A DNA stretch of 8,641 nucleotides from an uncultured Flavobacterium sp. (GCF_946220915.1 NZ_CAMIHH010000121.1:1-8641), one strand, 5' to 3'; positions 1-8,578 are shown, numbered from the stretch's first letter. Notes: generated by a model not told the origin, from the letters alone. Translations and numbers: made by a program.

Positions 1-1940
<1,940 letters not shown>

Positions 1941-1957
1941 AAAGTAGTGAGTATTCA

Positions 1958-2008
1958 GATATGAGTAATGAGACAAGTCTCAATTCTCAATACTAAAAAC
2001 TCAAAACT
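1958..2008. repeat. Spacer palindromic repeat, copy 1 (next to the 23S 5' end)
   Basis: This 51-nt element matches copy 2 (2087-2137) at about 45 of 51 positions. Its core, 1961-1991, is a palindrome: TGAGAC and GTCTCA flank two bases, with imperfect pairing extending outward. In the transcript it would fold into a hairpin about 20 nt before mature 23S. That is where one strand of the 23S processing stem is expected, and the other strand is outside the window. Confidence 0.8.
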
Positions 2009-2049
2009 TAATGTGCTTTCTATATTTTTCTACTTTTTGAATTTTATCT

Positions 2050-2065
2050 CAATATGTCAATGAAC
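2050..2065 (-). promoter_or_regulatory. boxA-like antitermination site in the 16S-23S spacer
   Basis: The minus strand reads GTTCATTGACATATTG about 110 nt before the 23S 5' end. It matches the leader copy at 4233-4248 in 15 of 16 bases. It resembles the E. coli rrn boxA (TGCTCTTTAACA), which also occurs once in the leader and once before 23S and is bound as RNA by NusB-S10 to stop premature termination. The role here is inferred from sequence resemblance and matching position. Confidence 0.65.
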
Positions 2066-2086
2066 TTTTCCAGATTTGAGTACATA

Positions 2087-2137
2087 GATATGAGTAGTGA
2101 GACAAATCTCAATTCTCAATTCTTACAACTCAATACT
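2087..2137. repeat. Spacer palindromic repeat, copy 2 (after tRNA-Ala)
   Basis: Second copy of the 51-nt element in the same orientation as copy 1. It starts 6 nt beyond the 3' end of tRNA-Ala. The core pairs TGAGA with TCTCA across a four-base loop, and the outer arms GAGTA and ACTC-type segments extend the imperfect stem. It could form a hairpin that helps separate the tRNA from the 23S precursor; that function is inferred. Confidence 0.8.
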
Positions 2138-2143
2138 GAATCG

Positions 2144-2217
2144 TGGAGAATATCGGAGTCGAACCGATGACCTCCTGCGTGCAAGGCAGGCGCTCTAGCC
2201 AGCTGAGCTAATCCCCC
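2144..2217 (-). tRNA. tRNA-Ala (anticodon TGC)
   Basis: A 74-nt cloverleaf. The 7-bp acceptor is GGGGGAT with ATTCTCC and has two G-U pairs. The D stem is GCTC/GAGC and the anticodon stem is CCTGC/GCAGG with loop CTTGCAC, giving anticodon TGC. The variable loop is 5 nt, and the T stem ATCGG/CCGAT carries loop TTCGACT. The discriminator is A. The following bases are CGA, so the 3' CCA is not encoded and must be added enzymatically. It lies in the usual rRNA spacer position and is co-transcribed with 16S and 23S. Confidence 0.98.
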
Positions 2218-2227
2218 GTTTCTTTAT

Positions 2228-2258
2228 AGTTAACAGTTAACAGTTGACAGTTAACAGT
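2228..2258. repeat. Inverted repeat arm A, GTTAACAGTT-type
   Basis: Short near-tandem units of about 10 nt (GTTAACA, GTTGACA) make a 31-nt arm ending 10 nt upstream of tRNA-Ala. It is complementary to arm B at 2339-2369 across an 80-nt spacer. 25 of 31 positions match, and four of the six mismatches become G-U pairs in the minus-strand RNA, giving about 29 paired positions. The two arms bracket the whole stretch between the two tRNAs. Confidence 0.85.
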
Positions 2259-2338
2259 CCTTAGGAACGGTTCACTATGCAGTGTAACTCAACTTCTAAA
2301 ATTTCCTTTTCAAGATTCTAAGTGCTTTTCTTCTTTTT

Positions 2339-2369
2339 ACCGTCAACTGTAAACTGTCAACCGTAAACT
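2339..2369. repeat. Inverted repeat arm B, pairs with 2228-2258
   Basis: Second 31-nt arm of the long spacer hairpin, starting 9 nt after the 3' end of tRNA-Ile in the transcript. It contains the units GTCAACTGT, AAACTGTCAA and CCGTAAACT, the complements of arm A units with scattered changes. Several changes preserve pairing in the rRNA precursor, which hints that the RNA hairpin matters. Confidence 0.85.
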
Positions 2370-2378
2370 CGAAGTTTG

Positions 2379-2452
2379 TAGTCCCGGGCAGACTCGAACT
2401 GCCGACCCCTACATTATCAGTGTAGTACTCTAACCAGCTGAGCTACGAGACT
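2379..2452 (-). tRNA. tRNA-Ile (anticodon GAT)
   Basis: A 74-nt cloverleaf with acceptor AGTCTCG/CGGGACT, D stem GCTC/GAGT, anticodon stem CTACA/TGTAG with loop CTGATAA (anticodon GAT), 5-nt variable loop and T stem GGCAG/CTGCC with loop TTCGAGT. The discriminator is A. The next bases are CTA, so CCA is not encoded. It is the first tRNA after 16S in the transcript, followed by tRNA-Ala, the common bacterial rRNA spacer pair. Confidence 0.98.
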
Positions 2453-2463
2453 ATTTTTCTTTA

Positions 2464-2539
2464 AGTAGTGAGTAGTGAGAGTTGAGTAGTGAGAGTGCCG
2501 TAAAGCTGTCTCATTTCTCAATTCTAAAAACTCAGTACT
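2464..2539. repeat. Spacer palindromic repeat, copy 3 (before tRNA-Ile)
   Basis: A longer relative of copies 1 and 2, beginning 11 nt from the 5' end of tRNA-Ile. The right arm (2509-2539) matches copy 1 in 27 of 31 positions. The centre has about 13 extra bases between GTGAGAG and TCTCA. The left side has extra AGTAGTGAG units. The arms still pair (about 14 of 18 in the inner stem), so it would be a hairpin with a larger loop. Confidence 0.7.
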
Positions 2540-2573
2540 AATAAGCTCTCTTCTTCTTGTATTTTTTGAACTA

Positions 2574-2619
2574 ACAGCGAGAGTAAGTATTTTCTTTACT
2601 CATTATTATATAGACCTGA
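2574..2619 (-). other. 16S processing stem, 3' strand
   Basis: This stretch follows 16S in the transcript and is complementary to the 16S leader. AGACCTGA (2612-2619) pairs with TCAGGTCT (4177-4184). GAGAGTAAG (2579-2587) pairs with CTTACTCTC (4208-4216), and ACAGC (2574-2578) with GCTGT (4223-4227). The nesting order is correct. This is the expected long stem enclosing 16S, normally cut by RNase III to release pre-16S; the enzyme assignment is inferred from the bacterial norm. Confidence 0.7.
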
Positions 2620-2632
2620 GACCGTGTCTCTA

Positions 2633-4149
<1,517 letters not shown>

Positions 4150-4176
4150 ATGTTTTTATATTTTTACGATCTTTAT

Positions 4177-4227
4177 TCAGGTCTTTTCAATAATTCGCCA
4201 AGAGTTTCTTACTCTCTCTTATGCTGT
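4177..4227 (-). other. 16S processing stem, 5' strand (leader)
   Basis: Leader segment carrying TCAGGTCT, CTTACTCTC and GCTGT, which are complementary in order to 2612-2619, 2579-2587 and 2574-2578. It forms the leader half of the stem around 16S: an inner 8-bp block, then an outer 14 bp interrupted by a 6-nt bulge on this side. Confidence 0.7.
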
Positions 4228-4232
4228 CAATC

Positions 4233-4248
4233 CAATATGTCTATGAAC
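4233..4248 (-). promoter_or_regulatory. boxA-like antitermination site in the 16S leader
   Basis: The minus strand reads GTTCATAGACATATTG, about 85 nt upstream of mature 16S and just outside the processing stem. It is one base different from the spacer copy at 2050-2065. In E. coli, boxA lies in the same relative place and recruits NusB-S10 and the antitermination complex. Recurrence at the two expected positions is the main support. Confidence 0.65.
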
Positions 4249-4315
4249 GTGTCTTCTGTTATTTAAAAGATTGAAGATTCAATGATTTAAACATTTTCCC
4301 TTCTTTCCTTTTTTT

Positions 4316-4354
4316 CGCTAACCCCGTTCGCCGTAGCGGCTCTGCGTGTTAGCG
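4316..4354 (-). other. Leader hairpin at the start of the rRNA transcript
   Basis: CGCTAAC (4316-4322) pairs with GTTAGCG (4348-4354), enclosing a small GCCG-TAG-CGGC hairpin. It lies immediately downstream of promoter P1, so it would be the first structure of the P1 transcript. An A-rich rather than U-rich tract follows in the RNA, so it is not an intrinsic terminator. A boxB-like or RNA-stabilising role is possible but unproven. Confidence 0.5.
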
Positions 4355-4358
4355 GGTG

Positions 4359-4388
4359 CAAAAGTACAACTTCTTTTTAAACCCGCAA
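4359..4388 (-). promoter_or_regulatory. rRNA promoter P1 (gene-proximal)
   Basis: The minus strand has TACTTTTG (4359-4366), an exact TAnnTTTG -7 element, and TTG (4386-4388) as the -33 element, 19 nt apart. A/T-rich tracts with A runs continue upstream to about 4420, as in UP elements of strong promoters. The predicted start is a few bases downstream, at about 4352-4357, some 200 nt before mature 16S. Confidence 0.8.
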
Positions 4389-4482
4389 GCGTTTTGAAAA
4401 CTTTTTTTAATTTATTTCCCTAAGCTTATTTCCCAGTATTTAATCGATGTGAACTTATCCTTATCCTTTCGGTTAGGGAGGG

Positions 4483-4515
4483 CAAAGATAGCATCTTCAT
4501 CCTTTACAATCCAAA
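4483..4515 (-). promoter_or_regulatory. rRNA promoter P2 (middle)
   Basis: The minus strand has TATCTTTG (4483-4490), matching TAnnTTTG, with TTTG (4512-4515) 21 nt upstream. An A-rich tract (complement of about 4515-4540) lies behind it. It points toward 16S with no gene between, so it should add to rRNA transcription. Confidence 0.7.
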
Positions 4516-4642
4516 TCTTTTTTCAACTTTTTTTTAAGCTCCCCTCTTTAACTTTCGCTAAACTATATAATAGCCCAGCTCCCGTCTTAAAGGCCCTTCT
4601 TGCGTTTCAGTTTATCAAGGAACATTGCCGTGAATGCGGGTG

Positions 4643-4674
4643 CAAAAGTAGTAACCTTTTCCGCTTTTTCCAAA
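4643..4674 (-). promoter_or_regulatory. rRNA promoter P3 (distal)
   Basis: The minus strand has TACTTTTG (4643-4650) with TTTG (4671-4674) 20 nt upstream, again backed by A-rich sequence to about 4725. The 15 bases TACTTTTGCACCCGC are identical to P1, suggesting that the promoter module was duplicated or that both are held to the same optimum. It lies about 500 nt upstream of 16S. Confidence 0.75.
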
Positions 4675-4759
4675 CTTTTAAACCATCTTTTTTAATCTTT
4701 TTACTTAACTTTTTCTTAACTTACTGGTAAGATGGACGTTGGAAAGGAAAGTTTTTTTT

Positions 4760-4839
4760 GTCCTCTCCCCAGGTCCTCTTCGAAGGCGAAACATACTTAC
4801 CCAAATAGATATCGTATACTATTTTTGCTGCGCAAAAAC
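4760..4839. repeat. Tandem repeat unit A of the intergenic repeat cluster
   Basis: First of two diverged direct copies. It begins GTCCTCTCCCC, continues through GCGAAAC and CTTAC, and ends in the perfect hairpin TTTTTGC-TGC-GCAAAAA (4822-4838). Compared with unit B it lacks about 10 nt, removing one arm of the CCTCTCC palindrome. No coding potential is evident. Confidence 0.65.
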
Positions 4840-4844
4840 CAGAA

Positions 4845-4935
4845 GTCCTCTCCCCCGGCCCCTCTCCAAAGGAGAGGGGAGCGAAACCCGCTTACTCATA
4901 TGTTATCTGTTAGGAGATTTTTGCTTCGCAAAAAC
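4845..4935. repeat. Tandem repeat unit B with perfect palindromes
   Basis: Second copy of the unit at 4760-4839. It holds CCCCTCTCC-AAA-GGAGAGGGG (4859-4879), a perfect 9-bp stem with a 3-nt loop, and ends with TTTTTGC-TTC-GCAAAAA (4918-4934). Such short palindromes are typical of repetitive extragenic elements in flavobacterial genomes; genome-wide copy number cannot be seen here. Confidence 0.7.
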
Positions 4936-4939
4936 AAGC

Positions 4940-4963
4940 GAGGCGCGAGGCATTGCGCCTCTA
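4940..4963. repeat. REP-like palindrome GAGGCGC...GCGCCTC
   Basis: GAGGCGC (4940-4946) and GCGCCTC (4955-4961) form a 7-bp stem; the minus strand begins GTAGAGGCGCAATGC. This resembles the GTAGAG(A/G)CGCAATGC family of short dispersed palindromes known from many bacterial genomes. Family membership is from memory of the motif. Confidence 0.55.
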
Positions 4964-4986
4964 CAGTACACCGAAGCGAAAAGTTA

Positions 4987-5060
4987 GCCATCCAGCCCTG
5001 ACCGAAGCGGCATATCCCGCCCTTTCTTTCGGCGGGGATACAGCGAAAGGCTGGAAATGT
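4987..5060. repeat. Long imperfect palindrome, probable dispersed intergenic repeat
   Basis: The outer arms CCAGCC (4992-4997) and GGCTGG (5049-5054) enclose TATCCCGCC (5013-5021) and GGCGGGGATA (5031-5040), the latter with one bulged base. The layout resembles a common flavobacterial intergenic repeat with AGCCCTGA...AGCGGCAT and GATACAGCG halves. It sits just downstream of the protease terminator. It is not a terminator itself because no T run follows on either strand. Confidence 0.6.
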
Positions 5061-5091
5061 GACAACCAAAACACTCAAGCCATTTCGCTCA

Positions 5092-5126
5092 TAAAAAAAT
5101 AAGCCCCATCATTGCTGACGGGACTT
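5092..5126 (-). terminator. Intrinsic terminator of the tricorn-type protease gene
   Basis: In the minus-strand RNA an 11-bp stem (AAGTCCCGTCA with TGATGGGGCTT, including G-U pairs) is capped by a GCAA tetraloop and followed by A and a run of seven U. It starts 22 nt after the stop codon. It should insulate the protease transcript from the rRNA promoters that lie further downstream on the same strand. Confidence 0.92.
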
Positions 5127-5147
5127 ATATATAATAATATTGCGCTT

Positions 5148-8100
5148 TTATTTCTTCAAAAGCTCTTCTACGGCTTTTTGCAATTGCTGGTCGGTGCCAG
5201 TGTTTACTTTTGCCGGATCATTTTTCACTTTAACATCAGGTTCCAACTGGAAGTTCTCCATGAGCCTGTCTTCTTTCACGGTGCGCATCCCAATTTGAGG
5301 AATGCCAAATACAGTACTGCCATCTATCATGCGCTCCCACCAAACTGCGGTACCCGTGCCCGGGACCGGCATCCCGATAAGCTTACCTATGCCCAACGCT
5401 TTATAGATATATGGGAACATATGCGCATCCGAGTAATTGCCCTCACTAATCAATACCGCTGACGTCTTGTTCCATTTGAACTGTGGTTCCGACCCCATCT
5501 TCTGCCCTCTCGGCTCAAATGTCATGTAGGGTTTTCCGCTCAGGAATGTGGCCAAGTCGTCGTGCAGCCATCCTCCGCCATTAAAGCGGGTATCTACAAT
5601 AAGCGCTTCGCAATCGTGGTATTTGCCCAATGCTTTTTCGAACACATTTCGGAAACTTTCAGAATCCATGCCTTCTACATGAACATACCCTACTTTTCCA
5701 CCTGAAAGCCGTTCTACATCTTTTTCCCTGTTTTTTACCCAGCGCTCATAGGCCAGTTGGTTTTCCTTGCCAAGTGAAATCGGCTCAATTACTTCATTCC
5801 AGCGCTTTCCTGCCTTTTCATCAAACAATGCCACCTGGATTTTCTTGTCAGCCTTACGATTTAACAACGCATAGTAATTCTCAGCCGGTGTTATCTTCAC
5901 ACCATCAATAGCTTCAATAACCATTCCGGGTTGTATTTTCTGCTTCGCCTTGTGCATTGGGCTCTTGTCGATTACCTCAGCGATCCTTACGCCACTGCCC
6001 GTATAGGAGTTGTCCGTGTAAATCCCTAAGGAGGCGGTCCTGTCGTCGGATGGCTTTGCCTGCGGACGGAACCGTGCACCTGTATGTGATGCATTCGACT
6101 CGCCAAGCATTTCGCCTAAAAGGCTGGCAAAGTCTACCGAATTATTAATGCAGGGTAAAAACTTGGCATATTCCTTTTTATAGAAATCCCAATCGATGCC
6201 GTGCAGATCCTGTAGATAGAATTTCTTTTTAAACTGCCTCCACGCGTGCTCAAACATATAGGCCCGCTCGGCGGTTTCGTTAAGGTTCATGTCCGATGAG
6301 AAATTTATATTTTCCTTCTTACCATCCTTCACATTTATTTTGGCGATCTTTCCACCTTTTTCTATAAGGAAAAGGGTTTCCTCTTTTTTATCAAGAACGA
6401 GTTTCGAATCGCCGCTGTTCAGGTTTACAAAAAGCTTGGTTTCTTTTTCCCTGAATTTTGTACGCCACAGGTTGGTGCCCTCTTCAAAGCGTGTCAGGTA
6501 ATAAATAGCCTCACCATCGTTGTCCACTACAAAATCGGACAGCCTTGACGAATGTATCGTAAGCTTTTCTTTACGATCCTGCAAACCTTCAAAATCAATC
6601 TTCATGGGCTTTACAGGTTTTATGCCCTCGCCTTCCTTATCAGTATCTTTATCTTTCCCGTCTTTGTCTTTTTTATCCTTATTATCATCCCTGCCTTTGT
6701 CCTTATCCTTTTTGGCATCGTTCTGCTCTTTCCAAAGCGCATATTCCGCTTTGTTAAGCTGGAATTTCTTATACGCATCTTCTGTAAGGAATATCGCATA
6801 CACGTCGCTTTCCGAGCCCCAGCTTCCGTGTGAGCGGTAACCTTCCTTATCAGATGCCCAATAGACCATGCCGCCTTCCATGCCAAATTTAGGCTGGCTG
6901 TTATTATACCCGCTTTGGCTGAGATTGATTGGCGCTTTTCCGTCGTTAACATTTACAAGGCCAATGTCGCTGTTCCATCGGTTGTAAGCAAGATATGTCA
7001 CGAGCAGCCACTTACTGTCGGGCGACCATGTGAAATACTGGTCACCATCACTATAAGAATAATTAAATTTACCTTCGAGAATGGTGCGGGTCTTTTTCGA
7101 CTCTTTATTATATACTCTTATCGTTGTACGCTCTTCCAAAAATGCGATCTCTTTGCCATCCGGCGAATATTGGCCCTGAAACGATTCCTTACCTGAATTG
7201 ACAAGTACAGTTTCCCTGATTTGCGAGGCATCGAACATATACTTCTCACCTTTATTTACAATGGCCGATTCATACAGGTTCCAACAGCCACCACGTTCAC
7301 CGGCATACAGCACACTCCTGCCATCGGGGCTGAACTCCACATTGCGTTCCTGCTCAGGCGTGTCGGTTATTCTTTTGGTCACGCCAAATTCAACTGAAGC
7401 TACAAACACTTCACCGTGTACTATAAAGGCAACCTCTTTGCCATTCGGCGAAACAGCAAATTCATCGGCATCGTTCCGCACTTGCTCCATTACCTTTTCG
7501 TTATAGCGCTCATCCGACTGTATGGCTATCGCGACTTTTTGTGGCTGCCCGCCTTCGTCCATCGTATAGATCTCGCCATCCCAGACAAAACATAATGTAC
7601 CGTTGGCCGACCTGCTTAGGAAACGTACGGGATGCTTAACGAAATTAGTAACCTGTTGCGGACTGCTTTCCTTATTGCCCGAAAGCACAGCTTTCCAAAC
7701 ATTAAAAGTACCGTTCCTTTCGCTGAGGAAAAAGTAATCATCATTGTTCCCGAAAACGGGGTTACGCTCTTCGGTCGCGGTTTCGGTTACCTGGTAATAA
7801 TTCCTGTCTTTTACATTGAAAAGCCAAAGGTCGCGCGTTACCGAAGAGGTGTGGTGCTTGCGCCACTGGTCTTCATATCCTTTCCTGTCATGAAAAAATA
7901 TCCAGTTACCATCGCCGCTGTAAACCGCATCTTCTGCCGGAGTGGCAATAATGCGCTTTTCCTGGCCGCCTGCCACCGCAATCTCATAGAGTTCCGGCAA
8001 TACACCTGATGGAAAAATTACAGTATGTACATCATCTAACCGGGATGTGGAAAAAATAACTTTGTCGCCCGATGGAGAAAATCCCGAGGGCACATCATCT

Positions 8101-8441
8101 GCTGAATGGTAGGTAAGCCTTTTTGCCGTACCACCTGTGGAGGGCAAAACAAAAACATCCTTATTACCATAGCGCATGGAAGAGAATGCTATATGCTTAC
8201 CGTCAGGGCTCCAAACCGGATCGGCATCATAGGCTTCGTGAATGGTAAGCCGGAAAGCCTGCCCGCCTTTTGCAGGCACAGTAAATATGTCTCCCTGGTA
8301 AGAAAATGCTATTTGCGATCCATCTGGTGAAATTGAAGCATTACGAAGCCATTTTGGCACATCGCCTGCGTTTATTGGCGCTTGTGCAAATACTCCTGCC
8401 CATCCCAGCAGCAACCCAAACAAGGTTATTTTTTTCATCAT
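5148..8441 (-). CDS. Exported tricorn-type S41 serine protease
   Basis: Predicted oligopeptide-processing protease of the tricorn family, acting outside the cytoplasm. The 1097 residues include a signal peptide (1-19, cleavage VFA|Q). A first beta-propeller spans about 30-305, with SPDG-type repeats at 38, 78, 122 and 175; a second spans about 320-715, with repeats at 331, 371, 426 and 473. The C1 helical domain (about 720-800), a PDZ domain (about 803-885) and the S41 core (about 890-1080) follow. Catalytic residues by comparison with Thermoplasma tricorn are Ser785-His786 (SHTG), Ser1004-Asp1005 (NYSDAH) and Glu1062 (MENF); spacings of 218 and 58 are nearly those of tricorn (219 and 58), so it should be active. 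A Lys/Asp-rich segment (574-606) interrupts the second propeller. Two tandem ATGs leave the start ambiguous by one codon; 8441 is the outer. No Shine-Dalgarno sequence precedes it. The gene is monocistronic, with its own promoter and terminator. Archaeal tricorn is cytoplasmic, so the substrate role here is inferred. Confidence 0.95.
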   Translation of the reverse strand: MMKKITLFGLLLGWAGVFAQAPINAGDVPKWLRNASISPDGSQIAFSYQGDIFTVPAKGGQAFRLTIHEAYDADPVWSPDGKHIAFSSMRYGNKDVFVLPSTGGTAKRLTYHSADDVPSGFSPSGDKVIFSTSRLDDVHTVIFPSGVLPELYEIAVAGGQEKRIIATPAEDAVYSGDGNWIFFHDRKGYEDQWRKHHTSSVTRDLWLFNVKDRNYYQVTETATEERNPVFGNNDDYFFLSERNGTFNVWKAVLSGNKESSPQQVTNFVKHPVRFLSRSANGTLCFVWDGEIYTMDEGGQPQKVAIAIQSDERYNEKVMEQVRNDADEFAVSPNGKEVAFIVHGEVFVASVEFGVTKRITDTPEQERNVEFSPDGRSVLYAGERGGCWNLYESAIVNKGEKYMFDASQIRETVLVNSGKESFQGQYSPDGKEIAFLEERTTIRVYNKESKKTRTILEGKFNYSYSDGDQYFTWSPDSKWLLVTYLAYNRWNSDIGLVNVNDGKAPINLSQSGYNNSQPKFGMEGGMVYWASDKEGYRSHGSWGSESDVYAIFLTEDAYKKFQLNKAEYALWKEQNDAKKDKDKGRDDNKDKKDKDGKDKDTDKEGEGIKPVKPMKIDFEGLQDRKEKLTIHSSRLSDFVVDNDGEAIYYLTRFEEGTNLWRTKFREKETKLFVNLNSGDSKLVLDKKEETLFLIEKGGKIAKINVKDGKKENINFSSDMNLNETAERAYMFEHAWRQFKKKFYLQDLHGIDWDFYKKEYAKFLPCINNSVDFASLLGEMLGESNASHTGARFRPQAKPSDDRTASLGIYTDNSYTGSGVRIAEVIDKSPMHKAKQKIQPGMVIEAIDGVKITPAENYYALLNRKADKKIQVALFDEKAGKRWNEVIEPISLGKENQLAYERWVKNREKDVERLSGGKVGYVHVEGMDSESFRNVFEKALGKYHDCEALIVDTRFNGGGWLHDDLATFLSGKPYMTFEPRGQKMGSEPQFKWNKTSAVLISEGNYSDAHMFPYIYKALGIGKLIGMPVPGTGTAVWWERMIDGSTVFGIPQIGMRTVKEDRLMENFQLEPDVKVKNDPAKVNTGTDQQLQKAVEELLKK
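6624..6722 (-). other. Lysine/aspartate-rich insertion in the protease
   Basis: Encodes residues 574-606, of which 22 of 33 are Lys or Asp in roughly alternating order (KDKD, KDKKDKD). It should be disordered and is flanked on both sides by propeller-like sequence, so it looks like a surface loop insertion between blades of the second propeller. The purine-rich codons (AAA/AAG, GAT/GAC) make it a low-complexity DNA tract prone to length change. Confidence 0.8.
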
Positions 8442-8457
8442 GGTTTGTTTTTCGTAC

Positions 8458-8488
8458 CAAATATAAAGCTTTTGTTAAGCCTTGCCAA
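8458..8488 (-). promoter_or_regulatory. Promoter of the tricorn-type protease gene
   Basis: The minus strand has TATATTTG (8458-8465), an exact TAnnTTTG -7 element, and TTG (8486-8488) 20 nt upstream. The predicted transcript start, around 8451-8454, leaves a leader of only about 10-13 nt. That leader is A-rich (AAAAACAAACC) and has no Shine-Dalgarno sequence, as is usual in Bacteroidota. Confidence 0.75.
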
Positions 8489-8510
8489 TTATTCGTGCAA
8501 ATCAATTTAC

Positions 8511-8523
8511 AGCCATAATGGCT
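8511..8523. promoter_or_regulatory. 13-nt palindrome between divergent promoters, candidate operator
   Basis: AGCCAT-A-ATGGCT is a perfect inverted repeat with 6-nt arms. It ends at the first base of the -33 element of the plus-strand promoter and lies upstream of the protease promoter. A dimeric regulator could bind there and affect the plus-strand gene most directly. A palindrome this short can also occur by chance. Confidence 0.35.
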
Positions 8524-8550
8524 TTGCCAAAACCCTTTTTTATATATTTG
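8523..8550 (+). promoter_or_regulatory. Promoter of the plus-strand gene at 8579
   Basis: TTTG (8523-8526) and TATATTTG (8543-8550) match the Bacteroidota -33 and -7 elements. The 16-nt gap is slightly short. The expected start near 8555 gives a leader of about 24 nt. The -7 octamer is the same TATATTTG as in the divergent protease promoter. Confidence 0.7.
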
Positions 8551-8578
8551 CCAGAACCAATAAACATCATAAATCCTA

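Noticed and set aside
4822..4934. TTTTTGC...GCAAAAA hairpins as intrinsic terminators
   Set aside because: The stems are A/T pairs with a two-base G/C tip and no separate T run, and no gene ends just before them on either strand.
4760..5060. Palindrome cluster as a CRISPR array or integron attC sites
   Set aside because: There is no regular repeat-spacer pattern, no cas or integrase gene is in view, and the palindromes differ from each other.
4449..5078. Small open frames at 4449-4730, 4732-5001, 4739-4987 and 4896-5078 (minus)
   Set aside because: They cross rRNA promoters and palindromic repeats, have low-complexity or proline/arginine-rich translations, and overlap one another. This stretch is better read as non-coding.
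5630..8009. Many plus-strand open frames opposite the protease gene, and 6620-6952 on the minus strand
   Set aside because: They are shadows of one long gene with clear domains and catalytic motifs. The serine-rich frame at 6520-6840 merely mirrors the Lys/Asp tract.
8482..8553. Three TTGCCA copies in the divergent intergenic region as regulator sites
   Set aside because: Two of them overlap promoter elements (TTTG followed by C is common there), spacing is irregular, and six-base matches are expected by chance.
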